Origin: Candidatus Kapaibacterium sp.
GTDB lineage: Bacteria > Bacteroidota > Ignavibacteria > Kapaibacteriales > UBA4661
Assembly: GCA_025455065.1 (NCBI GenBank)
Contig: JALONG010000012.1
Coordinates: forward strand, 1 to 64,000
DNA length: 64,000 nucleotides
Direction: 5' to 3'
Below are positions 39,496-46,935 of the stretch, in pieces. Position 1 is the stretch's first letter. Each line of letters opens with the position of its first letter. A program made the translations under genes and the position numbers. The notes under the pieces are model-generated. The model was not told the origin of the DNA. It ran no database searches and saw nothing but the letters and a program-made list of their open reading frames with translations.

Positions 39496-39897
39496 ATGTC
39501 TTCGCGCACGAAATCTTTTCTTACCATTGCCGGAACGCTTGTTTTGGGTATGGTTCTGGGCGGTTTGCTGACGGGTGCTGTTATTGGCAAACGCGCTCGC
39601 ACGGTGGGTGGAATCCTGACGAATGAAAAGCGCTTTGTTGCTATGGCGGAGCGCCTTATCCAGCCACAAGAACACCAACGCGACACGCTCGGCAAACTCT
39701 TAAACAGCTACGGTGCGGCATTTGCCGGGCGCAACCGCGCACACCAGCAATGGCAAGCACATTTGCTTGATTCCCTCCGACGAGATATTATGCCGCTTTT
39801 GAAGCCCGACCAGCAAGAACGCTTCGGCAAACGGCTTGCGACTATGGAAGCACAACGTAAAAAATTTTTTGACCAACACAACACCACGGAACCATGA
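39496..39897 (+). CDS. Spy/CnrX-like periplasmic protein
   Basis: A 133-residue protein with one N-terminal membrane helix (LTIAGTLVLGMVLGGLLTGAV, about residues 9-29), then a helical periplasmic part. Its C-terminal KPDQQERFGKRLATMEAQRKK resembles the LTxxQ/Spy or heavy-metal-resistance (CnrX-like) repeats. Histidines at QEHQRD and RAHQQWQAH are possible metal ligands. In CnrYXH-like systems a sigma factor, anti-sigma and CnrX sensor occur together, as here. The protein is shorter than CnrX. It follows the anti-sigma candidate by 56 bp and overlaps the next gene by 4 bp. Confidence 0.65.
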   Translation: MSSRTKSFLTIAGTLVLGMVLGGLLTGAVIGKRARTVGGILTNEKRFVAMAERLIQPQEHQRDTLGKLLNSYGAAFAGRNRAHQQWQAHLLDSLRRDIMPLLKPDQQERFGKRLATMEAQRKKFFDQHNTTEP

Positions 39898-41174
39898 AAA
39901 AATCACGCTTCTTCGTGAGTATTCATGCGGTATTATTTGCTGCACTAGGTTTTATCAATCTTACCCATACCAATCTTGCACACGCACAACCACAATTACA
40001 AGTGCAGAGCTACAACATTGCACCACGAACAACCGATAGCCGCATAGATACTGCGTTGGATGACCATTTTGCGTTTATCAACCGCACGGCAACCCCACGT
40101 GGGCGCTTGGTCGTCTTTTTTCCCGGTACAGGCGCAATCGCACGAAATTATCGCCTTTTTCCGGCTGTGGCGGCAAATCTGGGCTTTCACGCCATCGGGC
40201 TGACGTATCCGAATGATGAAACCGTAAACGGGCGCTGCGGCACGGCAAACCGAGATTTAGAGTGTGCCGGAGCTATTCGCGGCGAAACGCTCGACGGCAT
40301 AGACCGCACACCGCTTGCGACAATCAGTCGCGCAAATTCTATCGAAAATCGTTTAGTGAAACTGCTCCAACATTTGCAGCGCCTTTATCCGCAAGATAAT
40401 TGGACGCAATATCTGGAACGTGCGGCAAACGGCGATACCGTGCCACGTTGGGGGAATATCGTTGTAGCGGGACACTCGCAAGGCGGCGGGTATGCGGGTT
40501 ACATCGCTGTTGTGAAGCGGGTTGCGCGGTGTATCATGTTTGGTGCGATGGATTACAACGTCGCCACAAGAAGCATGGCTGCTTGGATGACGGGCGCTAA
40601 AACTACGCCGCAAGGAGAATTTTTTGCAATGGGACATCTGCGCGATGAACTTGTGCCATACAGCCTTTTGTCGCAAGAAGCGTGGACTGCCTACGGTATT
40701 CCTGCCGCCGGAGCGACTCTTAATGCGGATTCTGTTCGTGCGCCTTTTCCCCAAACACGCTCGTTTTTCACCAACCGCGAATCAACACCCGTTGGCGCTA
40801 TGCTCACTATGTCACCACGACACAATGTACCGGTGGTGGATGCAAATACACCTTTGGAGCAAGGTCGTCCGTTTTTTCAACCGGTGTGGGAATATATGCT
40901 GACCGCTCCGGCACTGACAACAAGCGTCCGGGCGACAGAGGAACGAACACAGGCTATTGCCCCAAACCCCTCATCAAATCTCATCACACTGGCAGGCGAG
41001 GGCGAAATTTCTTCTCTTACGGTAACGAATGTTTTGGGGCAAATTGTTATGCAAATCCCAACTCAACAACTGCCCGCAACGCTTGATATTTCCCCGCTTT
41101 CGCAAGGGTTATACTTCCTTCGTTATCAATCCGATTTCGGCATAATTCGTACTTCGTTCCATGTTGCTCGGTAA
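39894..41174 (+). CDS. T9SS-exported alpha/beta-hydrolase-like protein
   Basis: A 426-residue secreted protein. It has a signal peptide (VSIHAVLFAALGFINLTHTNLAHA, residues about 7-30) and an alpha/beta-hydrolase-type core with RLVVFFPGTGAIARNYRLFP (oxyanion region) and the nucleophile elbow VAGHSQGGGYAG (Ser195). The end is a T9SS sorting domain (APNPSSNLITLAGEGE ... LYFLRYQSDFGIIRTSFHVA). The SprA-dependent route is therefore likely. It overlaps the Spy-like gene by 4 bp (ATGA), so it belongs to the sigma-factor operon. The substrate is unknown; the acid/histidine residues of the triad could not be fixed by eye. Confidence 0.8.
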   Translation: MKKSRFFVSIHAVLFAALGFINLTHTNLAHAQPQLQVQSYNIAPRTTDSRIDTALDDHFAFINRTATPRGRLVVFFPGTGAIARNYRLFPAVAANLGFHAIGLTYPNDETVNGRCGTANRDLECAGAIRGETLDGIDRTPLATISRANSIENRLVKLLQHLQRLYPQDNWTQYLERAANGDTVPRWGNIVVAGHSQGGGYAGYIAVVKRVARCIMFGAMDYNVATRSMAAWMTGAKTTPQGEFFAMGHLRDELVPYSLLSQEAWTAYGIPAAGATLNADSVRAPFPQTRSFFTNRESTPVGAMLTMSPRHNVPVVDANTPLEQGRPFFQPVWEYMLTAPALTTSVRATEERTQAIAPNPSSNLITLAGEGEISSLTVTNVLGQIVMQIPTQQLPATLDISPLSQGLYFLRYQSDFGIIRTSFHVAR

Positions 41175-41261
41175 GAAAAAATTGTAACGTTTTGTGTGTT
41201 GAATTGTTGTTACAACAAGAATAGCGACCCAGAACGCAAGTATTGACGAGGCTTTGCGATT

Positions 41262-41281
41262 AAACGTTGCACCCAACGTTT
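41262..41281. promoter_or_regulatory. small inverted repeat upstream of the repetitive exported protein
   Basis: AAACGTTG (41262-41269) and CAACGTTT (41274-41281) form a perfect 8-bp inverted pair with a 4-nt loop, 76 bp before the ATG at 41357. It could be an operator or a leader hairpin. The surrounding 182 bp hold no gene. Confidence 0.35.
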
Positions 41282-41356
41282 GCATCAAAAGAGTATCACG
41301 TACAATCAAATCACAACATCCACTGTTCTTTTTTTATTCACTTTTGGAGTACGCAA

Positions 41357-41707
41357 ATGTCAAACAAAAAAATGCTCGTTGCCCTTGCAACAATCGCCGT
41401 AACCACGCTTGGTGCGGGTTCACTTCCTACCGTCTATGCTCAAGAAGCCACCGCAACAGGTAAAGAAGCGGCAAAAGCAAAATGGGAATCCCTCAGCCCC
41501 GAAGAACGCTCTAAACTCAAGGCTGAGTTCAAAGAAAAAGCCAAAGAAAAATGGGAAGCAATGACTCCCGAAGAGCGCGAAGCAGCAAAAGCGAAATTCA
41601 AAGAAAAAGCCAAAGAGCGCTGGAATAATGCGACTCCCGAGCAAAAAGAAAAAATGAAGGAACGTGCGAAAGAACGTCGTGAACAACGTAAAAACGACGG
41701 AAAGTAA
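41357..41707 (+). CDS. small exported protein of charged tandem repeats
   Basis: A 116-residue protein with a signal peptide (MLVALATIAVTTLGAGSLPTVYA, cleaved near residue 28), then three tandem units of about 20 residues built on KWESLSPEERSKLKAEFKEK, KWEAMTPEEREAAKAKFKEK and RWNNATPEQKEKMKERAKER, ending in basic residues. The pattern resembles DUF3106-type repetitive periplasmic proteins, but the match is by eye. GGAGT 6-7 nt before the ATG supports the start. A strong terminator follows, so it is monocistronic. Its job is unknown; the very high K/E content suggests a soluble charged helix. Confidence 0.75.
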   Translation: MSNKKMLVALATIAVTTLGAGSLPTVYAQEATATGKEAAKAKWESLSPEERSKLKAEFKEKAKEKWEAMTPEEREAAKAKFKEKAKERWNNATPEQKEKMKERAKERREQRKNDGK

Positions 41708-41724
41708 CACCCGATGAAATTATT

Positions 41725-41764
41725 GTGAGCCAATACCGAAAATGGTATTGGCTCACCTTTTTTC
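41725..41764 (+). terminator. strong rho-independent terminator
   Basis: GTGAGCCAATACC and GGTATTGGCTCAC form a perfect 13-bp stem with a 6-nt loop (GAAAAT), followed by CTTTTTT. It begins 18 bp after the stop codon of the small repetitive protein. Confidence 0.93.
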
Positions 41765-41810
41765 GTTTTCGTATCAGTTTACCTTGTTTTCAAACACTTC
41801 TTGAATTTGT

Positions 41811-42764
41811 ATGAAACACATTGCCGTCGTTATACTTACGTGCTGTTTGTCGGTGTGCCTTTGCAACAACCTCGCAGCCCAATCCGCCAAACCCCAAAAA
41901 ACACGTATCGCCGCCGACACAATCTCTCAAAAACTCAAAAGCAAGAGTACGCTTATGAACAAAGATTCCGTCGTATTTACCGATGAAGAGTTAGCGGAAA
42001 TCCTCGCCGATGAAGAAGCAAACGAATCCTACAAACACTGGACGTTGCGAGCAAAGGTTTCTGCAACAAACCGCCGCACCCGCTTGGGGGTGGATGTGAG
42101 CAATGACAAGCCCTCTATCAACCCAAAACTTGGCGTTGATTACGATGTCAGTGATGAATTTGGTCTAAGCGCAATGTCAGGAGTCTATGCGATTGTGGGC
42201 GAAGGTATTCAAGGCTATTGGTGGAGTGCAAGCGCGACGTATTCTCCAACATCGTGGCTTGCGCTGACGGTGGATTATAATCGGGATATTTACCCGACTG
42301 ACCCGGGCAATGTTTTTGGCGATTTAGTTCACACTATTTCCGGCACTGCCACTGGTACGTGGGACTGGTTTACGGCATCATTTTCATACATGAACCTACC
42401 GTCAGAAACGGCTCCGGCGGAGTATTTTGACGGCAGTGTAGGAGGCGATTTTGCTTGGGAAAATTTTTCATTATCACCGTCCTTGAACATCTCCTTTGTG
42501 CGGCAGCGCGTGAGAAATGAACGGATTGCACAGTTACTGGAACGCTCACGGCGCACTCTTCCGGCAGCATTACAGCGCCGTTTGTACACCGATATTAGTG
42601 GATTAAGTTCCTTCAGCATTGATGCGCGATTGCAATATACGATTGTGCCGCGTTTGCGCATTAGTCTCACACCGTCGTTCCTTGTCACTCCTCAAACAAC
42701 GATTGCCACGCGGCAAACGCAATTTATTATTAGCGCCGGAATCCAGTACGCCCTAAGTTTTTGA
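41811..42764 (+). CDS. outer-membrane beta-barrel protein
   Basis: A 317-residue protein with a signal peptide (KHIAVVILTCCLSVCLCNNLAAQ) and, after about residue 75, a run of amphipathic strands with alternating hydrophobic residues (WTLRAKVSATN, LGVDYDVSDEFGLSAMSGVY, WWSASATYSPTSWLALTVDY and so on). It ends in a C-terminal ISAGIQYALSF with a final Phe, the usual outer-membrane insertion signal. An acidic segment (FTDEELAEILADEEANESYK) sits before the barrel. I cannot name a function. It converges with the 695-residue envelope protein 51 bp away, with no clear terminator between. Confidence 0.75.
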   Translation: MKHIAVVILTCCLSVCLCNNLAAQSAKPQKTRIAADTISQKLKSKSTLMNKDSVVFTDEELAEILADEEANESYKHWTLRAKVSATNRRTRLGVDVSNDKPSINPKLGVDYDVSDEFGLSAMSGVYAIVGEGIQGYWWSASATYSPTSWLALTVDYNRDIYPTDPGNVFGDLVHTISGTATGTWDWFTASFSYMNLPSETAPAEYFDGSVGGDFAWENFSLSPSLNISFVRQRVRNERIAQLLERSRRTLPAALQRRLYTDISGLSSFSIDARLQYTIVPRLRISLTPSFLVTPQTTIATRQTQFIISAGIQYALSF

Positions 42765-42815
42765 TATGTCGTGCTATACCTTGCCCTGAGCAAAATACTT
42801 CTCCTCCTGAAAAAA

Positions 42816-44903
42816 CTATTCTTCCAGTAGCACTCGAATACACCCACCATGCTCTAAATGCTCCATATTGATTTCCGCACTATACACGACAAACCGCACG
42901 GAGGCTTTCATCACACGTGCCACTTCGCGCAACACCTCTGAATATGGCTCTGCAACGGTATTTGTTCCTTGTTTTTTCACGCTTGGCACAAGAGCATACA
43001 CCATACAATTTTTTACCGATGGCGTACCACCACGTTTACTCATGGTTTTTTGAAGATACGACAATAACGCTTGTGATTGCGGAGTGAGCGTATATGCGCC
43101 TTGTGAGGAATTATTCTCCAAAGAATCCTTCTTGAGGTGAAGCGGCATTTGCACCAGCGTCCACCGCGATTGTTGTTTTGCCGCAGCCGACAGCCGTGCA
43201 TTGGCACTTGCATCAGAGCGCTCGGAGCGCTCAACGGTGATATTGACCGTATCGGTGCGGTAGATTTGTGCTTCGTTGTCCATTAGGCTCATCCATGCAA
43301 ACAATGTGTCGGAAAGCGAGTTTTGATGAGGTTTTGCGCCCGTAGCAGTTTGAAAATTCGGTAATATTCTTGGGAACAGCATCATTTGTGCATCCCAATC
43401 AAACGGCGTAGCTGCGCCGGATTGTGATGTGAGGAAGTGTAATTCCGTAAACACTGCTTCATTGCTTGCGTTTGGCGTTATGACGATAGTTTGCTGCTTC
43501 ACGCCAACTTCGCTGGAAATTTTCGGAACAAAGCGTACAAGCGGCATACGCACTGCTTCTACGGTGTCAGACACTTCTTTCCACGCCGATTGCGCGTCAG
43601 AACTTGCCTCCCAAGCAGCAATCAACGAGCGCACAATCATCGGCTTTTCAACGAAACGTGATGTTTGCTGCGATTCCGTTGTTTTTGGCGCAGCCAGCAC
43701 AGGAATAAAGCGCACGTTCATTGTTCCGACAAGGAACGGCTTGGGTTTTGGAACGTCGTGCTGAAATGATTCCGTGATGCTGAGTTGTTCGCTGCTGGTT
43801 GTCGTGGATATGCGCTGCGATGTTCTTTGCAAAAGCCGTACCGTGTCGGAGGCGCTCCACGCCACGATTCGCACCGTTGTATCACGCTGAAAAATCGTAT
43901 CGCGGCGAATAACGGTCGTCGCCGCTTGCACCTGAGAATCAAGTTTTGATGCGGCAGCAAGCGTATTTATCCGAGCAGAAAGGCTGTCTTTTAATGTAGT
44001 TTGTGGATAAAGCGGTTTTTCTTGCTGTTCGGGAAAAACTTCTTTTGAAGGAAGAGCTTGCGGTGTGAGAAAACCCAGAATTAACGCCACGTTCAGTCGT
44101 ACCGTTGGCTGCGAAAGTTGAGTACGCTCCGGCGTAACGCCACGAAAGGGCTGGAAAATCGGCTGCGCCTGAAGTTCTGCCATGAGGCGGGTCCGTCCAA
44201 GCGGTAGAGCCACGCCCAACGAAACAATCGGAGAAACAGAAAGTGGCGCAATCGCTGACGGAGCGCGAAAGGCTGAATCAATCGTGCGAAGCGGGGTAAC
44301 AACAAACGAGGAACTAGGCGGCTCCAGCAGGGTATTTTGAAAACGAAACGAGGTTTGAAGAGGCAAATCAAATCTTGCTCCGGCACTCAAAAACAACACG
44401 TCGCCCAAAAACAAGCGGAGAAGCGGTGTTGCAGACACGATTTGAACTTCTGCACCAAATACATTCCGAATACGCGCCAATGTTGGTACACGCACACCCA
44501 GTGTCGGATTCCATACCGCCACAGGCAAACGCTCATCGGCAGCCACCTCAAATGATGTGCGAAGGTACTGCCCTCTGAGACCGATTTCCCATGTAGGACT
44601 GAGGCGATACGCTGCTTCCAATCCAATTTCCGGCAGAAAAAACGGCGTGTATTCGTTCAACACCACCGGAAACGGCTGCACACCTGCGATTGCAGCTAAC
44701 GGCTCAAGCGGAAAACTTCTCCCGACACCACCCACAATACCAATCCGAAACGGCAGTAATGATGCGGTATTGGAAACAATACTCTGAGGAATGGCTGTAC
44801 TTGTGTCTTGCGCTTTCGTCGCACCGAAAGGCACAAACATCAAGCAGCAAAGCAAGGTTTGGAGAGCTTTTGAGATTGATTGCCGGAAATTCGTCGTACT
44901 CAT
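42816..44903 (-). CDS. outer-membrane-associated protein, barrel-like N-terminus
   Basis: A 695-residue exported protein. The signal peptide is about ALQTLLCCLMFVPFGATKAQ. Residues about 50-290 have the alternating strand pattern of an outer-membrane barrel (FRIGIVGGVGRSFPLEPL, LPEIGLEAAYRLSPTWEIGL, LSVSPIVSLGVALPLG). A long middle and C-terminal part, rich in S/T/Q, follows without a recognised domain. The final 90 residues look helical-strand (ALLSYLQKTMSKRGG ... RFVVYSAEINMEHLEHGG), like the globular ends of OmpA-type proteins, but no OmpA motif is seen. It is the last gene of a minus-strand operon, overlapping the previous one by 4 bp. Confidence 0.65.
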   Translation of the reverse strand: MSTTNFRQSISKALQTLLCCLMFVPFGATKAQDTSTAIPQSIVSNTASLLPFRIGIVGGVGRSFPLEPLAAIAGVQPFPVVLNEYTPFFLPEIGLEAAYRLSPTWEIGLRGQYLRTSFEVAADERLPVAVWNPTLGVRVPTLARIRNVFGAEVQIVSATPLLRLFLGDVLFLSAGARFDLPLQTSFRFQNTLLEPPSSSFVVTPLRTIDSAFRAPSAIAPLSVSPIVSLGVALPLGRTRLMAELQAQPIFQPFRGVTPERTQLSQPTVRLNVALILGFLTPQALPSKEVFPEQQEKPLYPQTTLKDSLSARINTLAAASKLDSQVQAATTVIRRDTIFQRDTTVRIVAWSASDTVRLLQRTSQRISTTTSSEQLSITESFQHDVPKPKPFLVGTMNVRFIPVLAAPKTTESQQTSRFVEKPMIVRSLIAAWEASSDAQSAWKEVSDTVEAVRMPLVRFVPKISSEVGVKQQTIVITPNASNEAVFTELHFLTSQSGAATPFDWDAQMMLFPRILPNFQTATGAKPHQNSLSDTLFAWMSLMDNEAQIYRTDTVNITVERSERSDASANARLSAAAKQQSRWTLVQMPLHLKKDSLENNSSQGAYTLTPQSQALLSYLQKTMSKRGGTPSVKNCMVYALVPSVKKQGTNTVAEPYSEVLREVARVMKASVRFVVYSAEINMEHLEHGGCIRVLLEE

Positions 44904-45817
44904 TCCGCAATCACCACCATTCGCGTAACGGAAAATCCACCATAGGCAAAACGAAAGAAATAGATACCACGCGGCAAAGTGCGAGGAATGGGGAGAGTAA
45001 AAGTATGTGACGCTTTTCCTCGTAAACCCTCAATAGCGGTATTGAGCGCCAAGCTAGGTACATCGCGCCCTGTGGGTGCATACAACACCAGTGATGGTAT
45101 GCCCAATTCAGGCGGTGGCGGTAAATTCCCAATACTGACATCCACACGTGCTGTTGTTTGAATCGGACTCGGTGAGATATTGAGCGATAGTTCGCCCGAA
45201 TTAGTGTTCACCGTGCGCAAAAGCGAATTCCACCGTGCATTGGTAACGCGAAGTAAGCCGCTTGCGGGGTCTGTAACGGGAATCGTGAAATACGGTTCGC
45301 CATTGATTGCCACACGAAAAGGATAACCCGCCAGCGCACCGTCTATCGAAATTTCCGTTATCTCTACATCGCCCAACATCACCAGCATCGGAATTCGCAA
45401 AAGAGTGTCGCCTGCTTGCCTCAAGCGCCTTCCCACGCGGAGCGTAATTACACCTTCTGTAAGATTTGGGCGTGGGTTCAGCGATTGAAACTGCTCACGA
45501 CGCAACGGAAAAAGAACAGAGGGATTAAAACGAAAAAAAAAGTTGCAAGAGTCCATGATTGCTTGTGCGGCGACGGGGCTGAGATTCCGCACGATGATTG
45601 GAATAAGTATCGTGTCTCCGGCTTTGGCACTTAAATTATTCGGGATAAATGGCTCAAGGCGGTAATTCACAGGCTGCGCACGGAGATTGAGTGTTGCAAA
45701 GAGCATGAGAAAAATAAGGCACAGTGCGGCTTGCAGGCTGCTTATTGTTTGAGGATACCTGATGACGCAAGCATTATTGCCTACCAAGCGCGATATGTTC
45801 TTGCTTCCCACGCTCAT
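44900..45817 (-). CDS. exported protein with T9SS-type C-terminus
   Basis: A 305-residue secreted protein. After a 30-residue N-region comes a hydrophobic signal (AALCLIFLMLFATLNLRA). The mature part begins with a beta-sandwich of cohesin-like look (SAKAGDTILIPIIVRNLSPV ... LLRIPMLVMLGDVEITEIS). The C-terminus (LPRGIYFFRFAYGGFSVTRM VVIAE) matches the end of a T9SS sorting domain. It overlaps its neighbours by 4 bp on both sides, so its synthesis is probably coupled to that of the lipoprotein before and the barrel-like protein after. Confidence 0.75.
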   Translation of the reverse strand: MSVGSKNISRLVGNNACVIRYPQTISSLQAALCLIFLMLFATLNLRAQPVNYRLEPFIPNNLSAKAGDTILIPIIVRNLSPVAAQAIMDSCNFFFRFNPSVLFPLRREQFQSLNPRPNLTEGVITLRVGRRLRQAGDTLLRIPMLVMLGDVEITEISIDGALAGYPFRVAINGEPYFTIPVTDPASGLLRVTNARWNSLLRTVNTNSGELSLNISPSPIQTTARVDVSIGNLPPPPELGIPSLVLYAPTGRDVPSLALNTAIEGLRGKASHTFTLPIPRTLPRGIYFFRFAYGGFSVTRMVVIAE

Positions 45818-46800
45818 TTTGTCAAGCCCAATTCTTGAAGATAGTGTTCATCGGCTGTTGCGTTCAATTTCCAATAGGGCAGCCTCGCGGATTCATGTAG
45901 TTCCGCTTGTTCGATAACGCGCCCGTTTTCGGCAAACTGAAATGCCAAAATACGGCGCGGATACTGCTTTTCGACGGTAAATTTCCATTCAAAATTTTCA
46001 CCCGCAAGCGTCCATGCGGTTACGGGAACATCTGCACCGCGAAAGCGCGTCATTGCGTCGCTTTTAGAAACAGTAACTTCCGCAGCCATGAGCGCTTTAT
46101 GGCTTATACGGGCGTGTTCGAGCGTGTGATAAAATTTGCGTTTTCCGGTTGCAAGCGGCTTCAGGACTTCACGCACAGCAATAAAAACATCGTCACCAAA
46201 GAGCGTTTCATCATCGGCAGCAAAGGATTCTTGCTTGTCGCCTTCGACTTCAAAATAACTCCGCGAGTGCGAAAGCATGGATTTGTCGGCTTGGCGGTTC
46301 AGTTGGTGAAAAACCATTCCGCACCATTCCTGCCCGGAGAACGTGATTTTAAGCGGTGCGGCGGGGTTGTACACGGCTTTCCCGACAGTAGTGGGCGTGA
46401 GCGGGGTAAAGACTGAAGTCATCAGTGAATACGCATAGATGCCTGTTTGGAAGCGCTTCACGTGGTTGAGTTTCAAGACGCTGGTGTAAATGCCGCTTCC
46501 GTCGGGTGCATCGGCTTTGACCTGCTTTTCGGCGTTGAACGGCTCGGAAACGAAAATCAGAACACTCGTGCAGGGACGCTCTTCGTTGTAGCGAACTTGT
46601 GTGCCTTTGTAGGTACTGATTTCCGCTTTCCCGTCGCTCCAAAACTGCCAAAATTCTGCGGGAATCTGCACGGTGTTTTTTAGCTCAGAAGCGCTTTGTG
46701 ACTCGGTTTGCGGAGATTTAGCTTCACCCGTTTTTTTTGTGCAAGCAAAAGCAATGAGCGCGAAAGCAAGTATGGAGGCGATGTTGAGGAAGCGGTTCAT
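45814..46800 (-). CDS. lipoprotein, first gene of an envelope operon
   Basis: A 328-residue lipoprotein: signal MNRFLNIASILAFALIAFAC with the lipobox at Cys20, a T/E/S-rich linker, and a domain with FWQFWSDGKAEISTYKGTQV, SVLIFVSEPFNAEKQVKADA, TGIYAYSLMTSVFTP and ITFSGQEWCGMVFHQLNRQA. Related proteins are, as I recall, sometimes misnamed Maf-like in Bacteroidota genomes; I give no function. The ATG at 46800 is preferred to 46872, because it begins exactly at the signal. The next gene overlaps by 4 bp. The rpoN stop lies 135 bp upstream, with no promoter of the TAnnTTTG type found. Confidence 0.75.
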   Translation of the reverse strand: MNRFLNIASILAFALIAFACTKKTGEAKSPQTESQSASELKNTVQIPAEFWQFWSDGKAEISTYKGTQVRYNEERPCTSVLIFVSEPFNAEKQVKADAPDGSGIYTSVLKLNHVKRFQTGIYAYSLMTSVFTPLTPTTVGKAVYNPAAPLKITFSGQEWCGMVFHQLNRQADKSMLSHSRSYFEVEGDKQESFAADDETLFGDDVFIAVREVLKPLATGKRKFYHTLEHARISHKALMAAEVTVSKSDAMTRFRGADVPVTAWTLAGENFEWKFTVEKQYPRRILAFQFAENGRVIEQAELHESARLPYWKLNATADEHYLQELGLTK

Positions 46801-46935
46801 TGGAAAGGCAGTTGAGATGTGAGTAAAGAAGCGGGATAGAGATGCAGTATTGATGCTTTGAGGTATAAGCAAAAAATACAGGGATAATCTTTTAATATCA
46901 ATCGTACAAGATATTCACTTATTTTCAAAGGGTCA

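Noticed and set aside
41420-41733. Minus-strand hydrophobic frames opposite the small charged repeat protein
   Set aside because: They are complements of the K/E-rich repeats; the signal peptide, Shine-Dalgarno and terminator all belong to the plus-strand gene.
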